Notes under the pieces: model-generated | Told to the model about the DNA's origin: nothing | Seen by the model: only the letters and a program-made list of their open reading frames with translations | Database searches by the model: none | Part shown: one piece after another, positions 26,854 to 36,217 of the stretch | Numbering within the stretch: the first letter of the stretch is position 1 | Layout: every line of letters starts with the position of its first letter | Program-made: the position numbers and the translations under genes | NCBI GenBank assembly: GCA_026646655.1 | Contig: JAPKHT010000009.1 | Location: 1-64,000 of the forward strand | Reading direction: 5' to 3' | Source: JADLBR01 sp020847615 | GTDB lineage: Bacteria; Verrucomicrobiota; Verrucomicrobiia; JADLBR01 | Length of the DNA stretch: 64,000 nucleotides

Positions 26854-26919
26854 GCTGCCTGAAGGCAGCACTACGAACGTTCCCGCGGCTCTGGGCTCGT
26901 AGTGTCGCCTTCGGGCGGC
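26854..26919 (+). repeat. Repeat A, copy 1: paired inverted GTAG-foot hairpins (REP/BIME-like)
   Basis: Two hairpins face away from each other: GCTGCC-TGAA-GGCAGC (26854-26869) and GTCGCC-TTCG-GGCGGC (26904-26919). The sequences at their feet, CACTACGA (26869-26876) and TCGTAGTG (26897-26904), are exact inverted repeats, so each hairpin is preceded by GTAG when read outward. It lies between the beta-helix gene and ptsP, 16 bases beyond the ptsP stop. Similarity to copy 2 extends left to about 26790. The rest of 26736-26934 holds no gene. Confidence 0.75.
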
Positions 26920-26934
26920 ATCCGCACAAACCGC

Positions 26935-29175
26935 TCACACGCCCAGCGCGGCCTCGATGTCCCCGGCCCGGCCCATGCGCACGAGGGCATCGGCCTTGCG
27001 GCGCGCGTCATCGGCGCGGATGGCGGCGATGGCCTTGTGCAGGGCCGGGATCTGGCGGACCTCGACGCTCAGTGTCCGTATGCCGATGCCCAGGAGAAAC
27101 GGGAGCATCCGCGGGTCGGAGGCCATCTGTCCGCACAGCGAGATCGGCTTGCCGCGGGCGATCGCGGCGTCCGTGGCGCGCTTCATCGCGCGCAGCACCG
27201 CGGGGTGGTGTGCGACGTAGAGGTCGGACACGTGCTCGTTGGTGCGGTCCACGGCCAGCAGGTACTGGACGAGGTCGTTGCTGCCGATCGAAAGGAAATC
27301 CGCCTCCTGGGCGAGCTCGTCCGCCATCTCGACGGCGGCGGGCACCTCGACCATGACGCCGAGCCTCGGGCAGGGGTTGTGATCGATGCCCTCCGCGCCC
27401 AGGTCGCGGGCGCAGCGGGCCACCGCTTCCCGGGCCCGGGCGAACTCCTCGACCGACGCGACCAGCGGGAACATGATGCGCAGGTCGGCGCCGGCGCCGG
27501 CGCGCAGCAGCGCGCGGATCTGCTGCGCGAAGGTCGCCTCGTTGCGCAGCGAGAAGCGTATGGCCCGCAGCCCCAGGGCCGGGTTCGCCTCGTGGACCCA
27601 GGGATAGTCCGCGAGCATCTTGTCGCCCCCGATGTCCAGGGTCCGGAAGACCACGGGGCGGCCGCCCATGCCATCGAGGATCCTGCGATAGATCAGGTAT
27701 TGCTCCTCCTCGGCGAGAAAGTCGTTGCGCACCAGGAAGGGAAACTCGCTCCGGTATAGCCCGATGCCCCCGGCATTCATCTTCCGCGCCACCGCGATCT
27801 CGCTCAGGAGGTTGATGTTCGCGAACACGTGGACCCGCTCCCCGTCGATCGTCGTCGCCACCTCGGGGCACTCCGCCCCTAGCCGTTCCGCCTCGGCGCG
27901 GACGGCGGAGAGCTCGGCGTACTTCCTGACGAGATCCTCGGGGGGATCGATGAACGCGGTGCCCTGGTCGCCGTCGATCAGGATGGGGCGCCCCGCCGGC
28001 ACCGCGAACAGCCGGCGGTCCTCGGCCACGACGACCGGCAGCCGCAGCGACCGGGCCAGTATCGAGACGTGCGCCGTGACGCCGCCGCCGATCAGCAGCA
28101 GTCCCTCCGCGCGCTGGGCGGCCAGCTTCACGATGTCGGAGGCCATCAGCTCGCCCGCGATGAGCACGCAGCCCCGATAGTCGGGCGTGGTCTCGGGACC
28201 CTCCCGGAGATTCTGCACGAGGCGGCGCCCCAGGTCCCGGACGTCCTGCACCTTCTCGCGCAGCCGCGCGTTGGGGCTCGCCGAAAAGATGCGCACGTAC
28301 TCGCCGACGACCTTGGCGACGGCGGCCTCGGGGGCGAGGCCATTCTCGATGAGCGCGGTCATCTGGCCGGAGAACTCGGTGTCCTTGACCATCAGCAGGT
28401 GCGCGCTGAAAATCATCGAGGCCACGTCGGCCAGGCGCTCCTCCATGGCGCGCTGGAGCTCGGCGAGCTGGGACTCGGTGCGCTCCAGCGCGCGGCGGAA
28501 ATCCGCGAGGGTCGAGGGCCTCGATGGGCGCTGCTCCTCGAAGACGCCCAGCACGACGGCCCGGCCGTGGGCGTGGCCGCCCGAGGCCGCTGCGCCCTTG
28601 ATATAGCGGAGGTCGGACGGGCCCGCGTCCGCGTCGGCGGACCCCGCCTGCCGGTCCCGCAGGCCCATCAGCAGCTTCGCGTTGTCGATCGTCGTGGCGA
28701 GCTGGGCCGCGATCGTCGCGAGCGCCCTGGCATCGTTGTCGTCAAAATAATCTGGCACGGGATCCTGGACGACGAGGACGCCGAGGGGCGCGAGCCCGCG
28801 CACGATCGGCACGGCGAGGAATGCCTCGTAGCGCTCCTCGTCGGTGCCGGGCACGAACTTGAACCGCGGGTTGCGGTTGGCCCGGGCCTCGAGGATCGGG
28901 CGCTGCCACTCGAATGCGGTGCCCACGAGACCCTCGCCGGGCTTCAGGCGGACGCGGCCGACGGCATCGGGATTCAGCCCCTGATTGGCCGTGAGGATCA
29001 GCATCCGCTCCTCGGCGTCATAGATGTAAATGGAGCACACGGCGGCCTTCATGTGATAGGCCACGATGCTCGCGGCGTTCTGGAGGAAATCATCGAGGTT
29101 GACGCTCTTCTCGAAGAGGCCGGCCAGTTCCCCGATGTCGCAGACCAGGGCGACATTGTCTTTCCGCCGTGACAT
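26935..29175 (-). CDS. ptsP: PEP-protein phosphotransferase of the nitrogen PTS type (GAF-EI, PtsP)
   Basis: A 746-residue enzyme I paralogue. An N-terminal GAF domain occupies about 15-170 (L-K-P-G-E-G-L-V-G-T-A at 78-88), so activity is probably tuned by a small ligand. The swivelling phosphohistidine domain has G-G-G-V-T-A-H-V-S-I-L-A-R (363-375) with active His369. The PEP-binding barrel has F-R-T-L-D-I-G-G-D-K, E-V-P-A-A-V-E-M and S-I-G-S-N-D-L-V-Q-Y. The terminal catalytic Cys is in S-L-C-G-Q-M-A-S-D, where the usual Glu after C-G is Gln. It phosphorylates an HPr-type carrier from PEP, but no HPr or EIIA gene is in the window. It begins back-to-back with the plus-strand gene at 29271. 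Confidence 0.93.
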   Translation of the reverse strand: MSRRKDNVALVCDIGELAGLFEKSVNLDDFLQNAASIVAYHMKAAVCSIYIYDAEERMLILTANQGLNPDAVGRVRLKPGEGLVGTAFEWQRPILEARANRNPRFKFVPGTDEERYEAFLAVPIVRGLAPLGVLVVQDPVPDYFDDNDARALATIAAQLATTIDNAKLLMGLRDRQAGSADADAGPSDLRYIKGAAASGGHAHGRAVVLGVFEEQRPSRPSTLADFRRALERTESQLAELQRAMEERLADVASMIFSAHLLMVKDTEFSGQMTALIENGLAPEAAVAKVVGEYVRIFSASPNARLREKVQDVRDLGRRLVQNLREGPETTPDYRGCVLIAGELMASDIVKLAAQRAEGLLLIGGGVTAHVSILARSLRLPVVVAEDRRLFAVPAGRPILIDGDQGTAFIDPPEDLVRKYAELSAVRAEAERLGAECPEVATTIDGERVHVFANINLLSEIAVARKMNAGGIGLYRSEFPFLVRNDFLAEEEQYLIYRRILDGMGGRPVVFRTLDIGGDKMLADYPWVHEANPALGLRAIRFSLRNEATFAQQIRALLRAGAGADLRIMFPLVASVEEFARAREAVARCARDLGAEGIDHNPCPRLGVMVEVPAAVEMADELAQEADFLSIGSNDLVQYLLAVDRTNEHVSDLYVAHHPAVLRAMKRATDAAIARGKPISLCGQMASDPRMLPFLLGIGIRTLSVEVRQIPALHKAIAAIRADDARRKADALVRMGRAGDIEAALGV

Positions 29176-29270
29176 GCCTGCCGTGTATCAGGATTCGCGC
29201 CGGGTCGCAAACGCGGAAGCGGATGCGCCGGGCATTGCGCGCGGGGCGCTCGCGCCGCATGCTCTCCGCC

Positions 29271-31379
29271 ATGCCAGACCTCCTCCGCCGAGTCCCTTGG
29301 GCCACTATCGCCGCCGCACTCGCCCTGGGCCTCGCGGGCCACGCGCCCCCGGCGCGTGCCGAGGTCCCGGCGGGCGAACTGATCCGCCGCGCCGGCAACG
29401 CCGAGGACGAGAGAGAGCGCCTGCGATTGCTCCGCGAAATCGCCGGGCGGGAGGAGGGCGCGGCGCGGCGCGCCGAACTCGAGGCCCTGATGCCGGTGGT
29501 CGAGGCCTGGGCCGACGGCAGGGCGCGGGCGCAGGGCGATCCGAAGCGCGCCGCGGAGAACGGCTACCTGTGCTGGTTTATCTCCTCGAAGGTCAAGCCC
29601 GCCGCCGAAGGAACCGTCGTGCCCCCCGAGCCGGCATCGGATTCGCCGCTGCACCCGATCTGGGCGATGTACCGGGGCCGGATGCTGATCTGGCGCGTGG
29701 TCCAGGTCGGCCCGCTGCGGCGCGTCCCCGAGCGCTGCGACGCGTACTACGGCGAGGCGCGGAAACTGCTCGAGGAGGCGCGGCGCGCCTTCCCCGACAA
29801 CCGCGTGATCCGGATGTACCTGGGCGAACCCATCCCTTGGCCGAGCCCTTTCGAGCCCGATCCGGCGGCACCCGAGTGGGCCAACCTCCAGCGCGAGGGA
29901 TTGGAGAAACTCGCCGACGTCATCCACTGGTGGGCCGAAGAGCGGCAGCTGGAGGACGGGCAATTCGGCGGCGGCTGGGGCGACGATGTCGAGATGTGGC
30001 GCTGGTGGACGCCCATCCTGATCGGCTTTCAGGATCCCGTGGCCGAGGCGGCCCAGGAGAAGATCTCCAACGGCATTTTCGCGCAGCCCCATCTCAAGGA
30101 CGGCTTCACCTCGCGCGTCACCGATGTCGAGCACTCGAACGAGGACACCACCGACACGATCCTGCCGATGATGCACCTCGAGCCCGACGACCCCCTGTGG
30201 CGCGCGAGGGCCACGCGGCTCGCCGACCTGATGCGCGACCGCTGGACCGGGCGCAACAAGCGCGGCTTCCTCCACTTCCGCTCCATCTACTTCAGCGTCG
30301 ACACCGTCGATGAATCCCCCTCCCACGCATTCGACACCGCCTACCACGCGTCCATCGTCCAGCCCGCGCTCCTGTGCTGGCAGCGCACCGCCGACCCCGG
30401 GCTCGGTTCGCTGTTCGCGGATTGGCTCAAGGGATGGGTCGACGCGACGGCGCGCGAGGACAACGGCAAGCCTTCCGGCGTGCTGCCATCGACGATCCGT
30501 TGGCCCGACGGCGGGATCGGATTTGCCGGAAAACCGTGGTGGGAGCCGTTCCCCCTGTCCCACAACGACGCGCTCTACAACTGGCCCGGCGCCTCGGGCC
30601 TCATGACCTCGACCCTCCTCCTCGCGTTCCACATGACGGGCGACGCGAGCTACCTGCAGCCGATCCGCTCGATGGCCGCCATCCGCGCGAGGCACCGGCA
30701 CGACCCCGGCGAACCCAAGGGCTCCGCCCCGTGGTGCGCGCGGCAGATGCGCGGATTCCTCTCCGACACGCTCGCGAAATACAGGGTCCTCACCGGCGAC
30801 GACCAGTTCGACGAGCTCCTCGCCGCCGACGCCTCGGGATACATGAAGTTCCGCCTCGGGGGCGATGCCAAGCCGCTCATCTCGGACCTGCGGCGCAACG
30901 CGGAGGCATTCCGGTCCAACCGCGAGGCCTTCACCAGCGAGATGCGATGGACCGACCGCGTCATGGGCTTCTCAAGCTACTACCTCGAGTGGCTCGGCAA
31001 GTCGGCGCCGCCTTCGCCATTCCCATATGCCCTGTACGCCTCGGCCACCGGCGACCCGGGAACCCCGCTGCTCTTCCCGATGAACGCCGTCCGCTGGCTC
31101 ACGCCGCCCCGCGAGATCGCCGCCCTCGTCACCGCCAGCGGACCCGCGCACTTCGCCGCCGAACTGTTCCATTTCGGCAAGGCCCCGCGCGAGATGGCCG
31201 CCGAGATATATATCCTGCGCGGCGGCGCCTACGAAATGACCCTCGCCCCGGCAGGCGGCGGAGAACCCTGGCTCAGGAAGGCGGTCCGCGTCTCCGGGCC
31301 GCGCACCCGCGTCTCCCTCCAGTTGCCCCCGGGCAAGCTGGCATCCCTCTCGCTGCGGCCAGCCGCGGACCCGCGCTGA
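29271..31379 (+). CDS. Secreted all-helical (six-hairpin-like) protein of unknown function
   Basis: A 702-residue exported protein. The ATG at 29271 begins M-P-D-L-L-R-R-V-P-W-A-T-I-A-A-A, a signal peptide; an in-frame ATG at 29259 is an alternative and neither has a Shine-Dalgarno. The mature protein is rich in aromatic-lined helices, with F-G-G-G-W-G-D-D-V-E-M-W-R-W-W (about 216-230), repeated W-x-x-P and H-x-N-D-A-L-Y-N-W (about 420). These features suggest an (alpha/alpha)6 toroid as in many glycoside hydrolases and polysaccharide lyases. I recognise no named family and assign no substrate. A short beta domain may close the C terminus (about 640-702). It diverges from ptsP. Confidence 0.7.
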   Translation: MPDLLRRVPWATIAAALALGLAGHAPPARAEVPAGELIRRAGNAEDERERLRLLREIAGREEGAARRAELEALMPVVEAWADGRARAQGDPKRAAENGYLCWFISSKVKPAAEGTVVPPEPASDSPLHPIWAMYRGRMLIWRVVQVGPLRRVPERCDAYYGEARKLLEEARRAFPDNRVIRMYLGEPIPWPSPFEPDPAAPEWANLQREGLEKLADVIHWWAEERQLEDGQFGGGWGDDVEMWRWWTPILIGFQDPVAEAAQEKISNGIFAQPHLKDGFTSRVTDVEHSNEDTTDTILPMMHLEPDDPLWRARATRLADLMRDRWTGRNKRGFLHFRSIYFSVDTVDESPSHAFDTAYHASIVQPALLCWQRTADPGLGSLFADWLKGWVDATAREDNGKPSGVLPSTIRWPDGGIGFAGKPWWEPFPLSHNDALYNWPGASGLMTSTLLLAFHMTGDASYLQPIRSMAAIRARHRHDPGEPKGSAPWCARQMRGFLSDTLAKYRVLTGDDQFDELLAADASGYMKFRLGGDAKPLISDLRRNAEAFRSNREAFTSEMRWTDRVMGFSSYYLEWLGKSAPPSPFPYALYASATGDPGTPLLFPMNAVRWLTPPREIAALVTASGPAHFAAELFHFGKAPREMAAEIYILRGGAYEMTLAPAGGGEPWLRKAVRVSGPRTRVSLQLPPGKLASLSLRPAADPR

Positions 31380-31387
31380 AAATCCTG

Positions 31388-31415
31388 TTGATCGAGGGCC
31401 CCCGCGCCCTACAAT
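31388..31415 (+). promoter_or_regulatory. Sigma-70-type promoter for the small secreted protein
   Basis: TTGATC (31388-31393), 16 bases, then TACAAT (31410-31415) is a good match to the vegetative consensus. It lies 46 bases before the ATG at 31462. A second AT-rich box (TTTATAAG) follows directly. Confidence 0.6.
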
Positions 31416-31461
31416 TTATAAGTTGGCAATCGTGCCGATCGATTAGGGGAAGGAGACAACC

Positions 31462-32052
31462 ATGCACCATGTGTTTCGTGCCGTCGCGCGATCATTCGTA
31501 TTCGCTGCCCTCGCGACCGTCTGCTTTTCGTCGGAGGCGGCCCAGGCCAAGTTGCCAAGGCTGAGGATCGCGGGTGTCGTCCGCGATCGGGACAAGAAAT
31601 TCACGGGGACTGACTACGACAACGCGGAGCAGCATCTTGTTTTCAGGATCAAGGTCGCCAACGAGGACTTTCAGGATCACGTCGGCCTGAAACTCAAATT
31701 CATCGTGATCGGCGAGTGCTTCCACCACGAGCACAAGAACGGCACCCTGTTCACCGTGCTCAGGAGCTACGAGCTGCCGTTCGACATCCCGAAATCCGGC
31801 ACCGCGGAACTCGTGACTCCAGCCTACGTCACGGGCTTCGACACGACGGACGCGAAATGGGGCGCGCGGTACTACGCGCACGCGATCGTCGTCCGGGACA
31901 AGGACGGCACCGTCTGTCTCCAGGACAGCAGCAAGGCCTCCTGGATCAAGGATTACCCCACGGTGGAGGGCCTCGAGCCGAAAAAGGTCTGGGACAAGAA
32001 TTTCAAGCCCGTCGAGGTGGATATCTTCTACCGCGACAAAGATCCCGCGTGA
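31462..32052 (+). CDS. Small secreted protein of unknown function
   Basis: A 196-residue protein with AAGGAG about 7 bases before the ATG and a signal peptide ending near A-A-Q-A-K (about 30). The mature part is beta-rich: V-F-R-I-K-V-A-N-E-D-F and L-K-L-K-F-I-V-I-G-E-C-F-H-H-E-H-K suggest a single immunoglobulin-like or jelly-roll domain. There are two cysteines in the mature part (E-C-F and V-C-L) that could pair. I recognise no family. It has its own promoter and is followed by another promoter for the FAD oxidoreductase, so it is probably transcribed alone. Confidence 0.75.
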   Translation: MHHVFRAVARSFVFAALATVCFSSEAAQAKLPRLRIAGVVRDRDKKFTGTDYDNAEQHLVFRIKVANEDFQDHVGLKLKFIVIGECFHHEHKNGTLFTVLRSYELPFDIPKSGTAELVTPAYVTGFDTTDAKWGARYYAHAIVVRDKDGTVCLQDSSKASWIKDYPTVEGLEPKKVWDKNFKPVEVDIFYRDKDPA

Positions 32053-32078
32053 CCGGGCAGCGGGCCCACCCTCCGGCC

Positions 32079-32106
32079 TTGCCGCCCCGCGGGGCATCGG
32101 TATGAT
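32079..32106 (+). promoter_or_regulatory. Promoter of the FAD oxidoreductase gene
   Basis: TTGCCG (32079-32084), 16 bases, TATGAT (32101-32106). The -10 box overlaps the ATG at 32102, which argues against that ATG as the start and for the GTG at 32135, which has AGGAGG 8 bases upstream. Confidence 0.55.
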
Positions 32107-32134
32107 CGCCGCCATCAACCCCAGGAGGTTCCCC

Positions 32135-34834
32135 GTGCGACTGACGCCACTCCCGCTGATCACCACCCTGCTGTGCGCGGCGCATTGCGCCGCATCCGCC
32201 ACGACGATCTGGTGCGAGGCCGAGCTGTTCCAGGATCGCGGCGGCTGGCTGCACGACGCGCAATTCATCGACCAGATGGGGTCGCCCTTCCTCATGGCCT
32301 ACGGCCTGGAGGGACCGTGCCGCGACGCCTCCACAAAGGCCGAGGTGCCCAGGGACGGGAAATATCGTCTCTGGGTCAGGAGCCGGGATTGGCTCCCCGA
32401 GTTCAGCCCCGGCCGATTCCACGTGCTCCTGGCCGGAAAGCCCGTCGCGAAAATTTTCGGGGAGGGGAAAGGGAAAGGCTGGGTCTGGGAGGACGGCGGC
32501 CTGCACGACCTGAAGGCGGGAACCGTCGAGATCGGCCTGCGCGACATGACGGGCCACTATGGCCGGTGTGACGCGATCGTGCTGACGGACGAGGAGGGCT
32601 ATCGTCCCCCCGACGATATCGCCGCTCTTGCGGAGGAACGCATCGCGCGGGGTGGCGTCAGCCGCGAGATCAAGACCGAGGGGCCTTTTGACACCGTGGT
32701 CGTCGGGGGCGGGCTCGCGGGCACCTTTGCCGCCGTGGCCTCGGCGCGCCTCGGCTGCAAGACCGCGCTGATCCAGAACCGCCCCGTCCTCGGCGGCAAC
32801 ACCAGCGACGAGATCCTCGTCGAACCGCAGGGCGACACGACCCGCGAGCCGCTCGACCCGCGGGAGGGCGGTATCATCGAGGAGATACGGGGTCCCGCCG
32901 AAGAGTACTCGGAGCGCATGCTGGCGCTGTGCCAGCGCGAGCCCAACCTCGCCCTCTTCCTCGACACCCACGCGACGGGCGTCGAGAAGGCCGACCCCAG
33001 GCGCATCGCCGCCGTCTCCGCCCTGTGCACCACCACCAAGCAGCGCCTCCGGTTTCCGGGCCGCATCGTCATCGACTGCACCGGCGACGGCGCGATCGGC
33101 GTCTGGGCCGGGGCCGAGTGGCGCCACGGGCGCGAACCCCGCTCCATGTACAACGAGACGCGCGCCCCCGAGGTCGGCGACGAGCGCACCATGGGCGGCA
33201 CCCTCCGCTACGCCACCGAGAAGGCCGACGAGCCCGTCGCCTTCCGCGGGCCGGACTGGGCGCACCGCTTCCTCCGCTGCGAGGACTTCAACACCGGGCG
33301 CCACCCGAAGCTCGAGTTCGGGGGCTGGCAGTGGGTGATCGAGTACGGCGGGCAGCGCAACACCTACACCGAGGCCGAGGAGATCCGCGACGAGCTGCTG
33401 CGCATCATCTGGGGCATGTGGGACCACGCGAAGAACCACTGCGAGAAACTCGCCAACGAGTCCCCCCTCTATCGGCTCACGTGGGTCAGCCACGTCGTCG
33501 GCAAGCGCGAGTCCCGCCGCATCATCGGGGATTACGTGATGACCGAGCACGACATCGCCAAACAGACCCTTTTCCCCGACCGGGTCTCCTACGCCGGCTG
33601 GGGCATCGACATCCACCCCCCGGGCGGATTCTATGACACCGAGCCGCCCGCCACATTCTCCCACAAGGTCAAATTCTCCGTACCCTTCCGCAGCCTGTAT
33701 TCGAAAGACATCGACAATCTCATGATGGCGGGCCGCTGCATCTCGGTCAGCCACGCCGCGCTGGGCGCGACGCGCGTCATGATCACCTGCGGCCTCCAGG
33801 GCCAGGCGGTCGGCACCGCGGCCGCCTTGTGCTCTAGGCTCGAGGCCATGCCCCGCGCCATCGGGCAGAAACACATCGCCGCCGTCCAGCAGCAACTGCT
33901 CAAGGATGGCTGCTACATCATCGACATGCCCAACGAGGACCCCCGCGACCTCGCGCGAACGGCCCGGGCCAGCGCCTCCAGCGTCTCGCCGCCCATCAAG
34001 ATCGAGCGGCCCAAGGAAAACGTCCACACCTTCACGTGCGACCGCGCCGTCGCTTTCAAAGTCGACAAGAATCGCATCGGGACCATCGCGCTCTTCCTTC
34101 ACTCGGAGAACACCGCGCCCACCCCGACGCGCCTGACGCTGCGCCCCGCCTCCGGGGCGTCCGATTTCAGCGGCACCGCGGATCTCGCGTCGGCGGAGGC
34201 CACCGTCCCCCCGCGCAGCAAGGGCTGGGTCACCTTCAATCTCAACGCCGACGTCAAACCCGGCTATTACTACGCGTGGCTGCCCAAGAGAGCCGGCCTC
34301 GCCTGGGCGCTGACCGACGAGTTCGTCCCAGACACCGCCCGCGCCTACGGGTCGGCCAAGGAGGGATGGCACCCCTCGGGCGAAACCTATGCCTTCAAGA
34401 TCGATGCGGCCGTCGCGCCCGCCGTCGCCGATTCGCTGGAGGCCGCGCCGCCCCCGCCCGCCGACATGTTCGCGCCGTCGAACGCCATCAATGGGTTTGC
34501 GCGGGCCATCCGGGGCACCCCCAACTCGTGGCGCCCAGACCCCAAGGCCGCGGCACCCCACTGGCTGGAACTCGATTTCGGCAAGGCCGTCACCTTCGAT
34601 ATCGCCCACGTCAGTTTCCAGACAAAGGAACTGCGCGCCAACGGCTTCCGCCTCGAGGCCTCGCGCGGCGAAACCTGGGAATCCCTCGCCGAAATTCGCG
34701 GCAACGCCGAACGCCGCCGCGTCATCACATTCCCACCGGCCACCGCCCACAAGCTCCGCCTCGTCATCCTCGACGCCGAACCCAACATGGGCGTCTGCGA
34801 GATCCGCGTCTACGACGAGCGAAACGGTCGCTGA
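32135..34834 (+). CDS. Secreted FAD-dependent oxidoreductase with discoidin-like C-terminal domain
   Basis: An 899-residue protein read from a GTG at 32135 with AGGAGG 8 bases upstream; a signal peptide follows (R-L-T-P-L-P-L-I-T-T-L-L). Residues about 25-150 form a carbohydrate-binding-like beta domain (W-C-E-A-E-L-F-Q-D-R-G-G-W). The FAD domain starts with V-V-V-G-G-G-L-A-G-T-F (188-198) and later has D-C-T-G-D-G (about 319) and the closing dinucleotide motif L-M-M-A-G-R-C-I-S-V-S (about 530-540); this is the FAD-dependent oxidoreductase family common in PVC genomes. A C-terminal F5/8-type (discoidin) domain at about 770-895 has W-L-E-L-D-F-G-K and V-C-E-I-R-V-Y. The substrate is probably sugar-linked but unknown. 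Its TGA is the first triplet of a B repeat. Confidence 0.85.
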   Translation: MRLTPLPLITTLLCAAHCAASATTIWCEAELFQDRGGWLHDAQFIDQMGSPFLMAYGLEGPCRDASTKAEVPRDGKYRLWVRSRDWLPEFSPGRFHVLLAGKPVAKIFGEGKGKGWVWEDGGLHDLKAGTVEIGLRDMTGHYGRCDAIVLTDEEGYRPPDDIAALAEERIARGGVSREIKTEGPFDTVVVGGGLAGTFAAVASARLGCKTALIQNRPVLGGNTSDEILVEPQGDTTREPLDPREGGIIEEIRGPAEEYSERMLALCQREPNLALFLDTHATGVEKADPRRIAAVSALCTTTKQRLRFPGRIVIDCTGDGAIGVWAGAEWRHGREPRSMYNETRAPEVGDERTMGGTLRYATEKADEPVAFRGPDWAHRFLRCEDFNTGRHPKLEFGGWQWVIEYGGQRNTYTEAEEIRDELLRIIWGMWDHAKNHCEKLANESPLYRLTWVSHVVGKRESRRIIGDYVMTEHDIAKQTLFPDRVSYAGWGIDIHPPGGFYDTEPPATFSHKVKFSVPFRSLYSKDIDNLMMAGRCISVSHAALGATRVMITCGLQGQAVGTAAALCSRLEAMPRAIGQKHIAAVQQQLLKDGCYIIDMPNEDPRDLARTARASASSVSPPIKIERPKENVHTFTCDRAVAFKVDKNRIGTIALFLHSENTAPTPTRLTLRPASGASDFSGTADLASAEATVPPRSKGWVTFNLNADVKPGYYYAWLPKRAGLAWALTDEFVPDTARAYGSAKEGWHPSGETYAFKIDAAVAPAVADSLEAAPPPPADMFAPSNAINGFARAIRGTPNSWRPDPKAAAPHWLELDFGKAVTFDIAHVSFQTKELRANGFRLEASRGETWESLAEIRGNAERRRVITFPPATAHKLRLVILDAEPNMGVCEIRVYDERNGR

Positions 34835-34940
34835 CTCGAAAATTGCCGCATCGCTTCCCGTAGCCGAACGCGTAAGCGTTTGGCCGCCAGCCGCCCGAGG
34901 CAATCGGCTGCCCCGTCCGCGCCGGTGGTGCCCGGCGACC
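34832..34940 (+). repeat. Repeat B, copy 1, beginning at the stop codon of the FAD oxidoreductase
   Basis: The repeat opens with TGACTCGAAAATTGCC, where TGA is the upstream stop. It continues to GTAG (34860-34863) followed by the hairpin CCGAACGC-GTAA-GCGTTTGG. The second inverted unit is decayed (GGCTGCCCCG at about 34906), and the shared tail CGCCGGTGGTGCCC ends near 34933. Between the repeat and the NDK start I see no gene, only a possible leader. Confidence 0.75.
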
Positions 34941-35050
34941 CCCGCATGTCCGGTTTTGCAAATTCCCGAAACTGGGCTAAGGGGTCGGTTAACCAATTGA
35001 CTGGGTCCGATCGTTTGGATCGCGCCCCGTTCGGAGGAGAATAGGTCGCC

Positions 35051-36217
35051 ATGGCTAAGGAACTCGCATTCGCGCTCATCAACCCATACACATTGCGCAA
35101 GTCCCGGACGGGCGGCGTGATCAGCCGGCTCATCATGCGCACGGGCCTGGACCTGGTCGCCGCGAGGATCTTCTGCCCGAATCAGGAGCTGGCCACCCGG
35201 TACGCGACGATGCTGCGGGGCGACGACGACGTGGAACCGGGCACGCGGGACATCTTGGCGGACTACGTGCTGCGGGCCTATTCGCCCGATCCGAAGACGG
35301 GGCGCGGCCACCGGGTGATGATGCTGCTCTTCGAGGGCGAGGACGCGATCCGCAAGGTGGCCCACGCCGCGGGGAGCCTGACGCAGTGCATGGGCTCCGG
35401 CGAGACCGTGAGGGACACGTACGGCGACTACGTGGTCAACGACCTCGGCCAGCTGATCTACGTCGAGCCCGCCGTCCTCATCGGGCCCACGCGGGCCTCC
35501 GTGAAAAGGGCGCTGTCGCTCTGGTGCGAGTTCACCGACAGCTGCGGCGGCCTAGCCGACTTCTCCGGGGACATCTTCGCCGACCCCTCGCGCGTCCAGA
35601 AGACACTCGTGCTCATCAAGCCGGACAATTTCCGGTTCCCGAGCAGCAGGCCCGGCAACATCATCGACATCTTCTCGCGGGCCGCGCTGCGCATCATCGG
35701 CGTCCAGGTCCACCGCATGAGCGTGGCCGAGGCGCTCGACTTCTACGGCCCCGTCCAGAAGGTCCTCCAGGAAAAATTCCGCGACAAGGCGGCCGATGTC
35801 GGGTGCAAGGCACTGGGCGAGGCGCTGGGATTCGCGCTCCCGCCCCAGATCCACGACCTGCTCTCCGAGAAACTCGGCCCCCTCTACGGCGACATCCAGT
35901 TCTACCGCATCGTGCAGTTCATGACCGGCCTCTGGGTGCCCGATATCAAGAAGGCGGATTACGCCAACGAGGGCGGGCAGCGCTGCCTCGCGATCGTCTA
36001 CAAGGGCGAGGATGCCGTCAGCAAGATCCGCAGCATCCTCGGCCCGACCGACCCGACCAAGGCCGAGCCCGGATCCGTCCGGCGTGAGTACGGCCAGGAC
36101 ATCATGGTCAATGCGGCCCATGCCTCCGATTCGCCCGAGAACGCCGAGCGCGAAATGAACATCCTGAAATTGGGACGGGACAAGATCCGGCAGTGGTACG
36201 AGAAGCACTACGCCTGA
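35051..36217 (+). CDS. Double-domain nucleoside-diphosphate kinase with a degenerate first domain
   Basis: A 388-residue protein made of two NDK-like domains; typical NDK is about 140 residues. The C-terminal unit (about 183-388) is complete. It has L-V-L-I-K-P-D (Lys190), G-S-V-R-R-E-Y-G and N-A-A-H-A-S-D-S with the phosphohistidine His357, and carries an insertion of about 60 residues before the nucleotide-binding helix. The N-terminal unit (1-160) keeps the shape (A-F-A-L-I-N-P-Y, G-E-T-V-R-D-T-Y-G) but has Asn11 in place of the catalytic Lys. It also has no N-x-x-H-x-S-D-S, reading V-V-N-D-L-G-Q-L instead. So the first half is probably a pseudo-kinase, regulatory or structural. GGAGGAG lies 12 bases before the ATG. 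The enzyme balances NTP pools in the cytosol. Confidence 0.88.
   Translation: MAKELAFALINPYTLRKSRTGGVISRLIMRTGLDLVAARIFCPNQELATRYATMLRGDDDVEPGTRDILADYVLRAYSPDPKTGRGHRVMMLLFEGEDAIRKVAHAAGSLTQCMGSGETVRDTYGDYVVNDLGQLIYVEPAVLIGPTRASVKRALSLWCEFTDSCGGLADFSGDIFADPSRVQKTLVLIKPDNFRFPSSRPGNIIDIFSRAALRIIGVQVHRMSVAEALDFYGPVQKVLQEKFRDKAADVGCKALGEALGFALPPQIHDLLSEKLGPLYGDIQFYRIVQFMTGLWVPDIKKADYANEGGQRCLAIVYKGEDAVSKIRSILGPTDPTKAEPGSVRREYGQDIMVNAAHASDSPENAEREMNILKLGRDKIRQWYEKHYA

Noticed and set aside
32102..32134. ATG at 32102 as start of the FAD oxidoreductase
   Set aside because: It lies in the -10 box of the likely promoter and lacks a Shine-Dalgarno, while the GTG at 32135 has AGGAGG and opens the signal peptide.
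32003..35365. 1120-codon minus-strand open frame opposite the FAD oxidoreductase
   Set aside because: Antisense shadow. It spans a promoter, two plus-strand gene boundaries and a repeat element and shows no domain.
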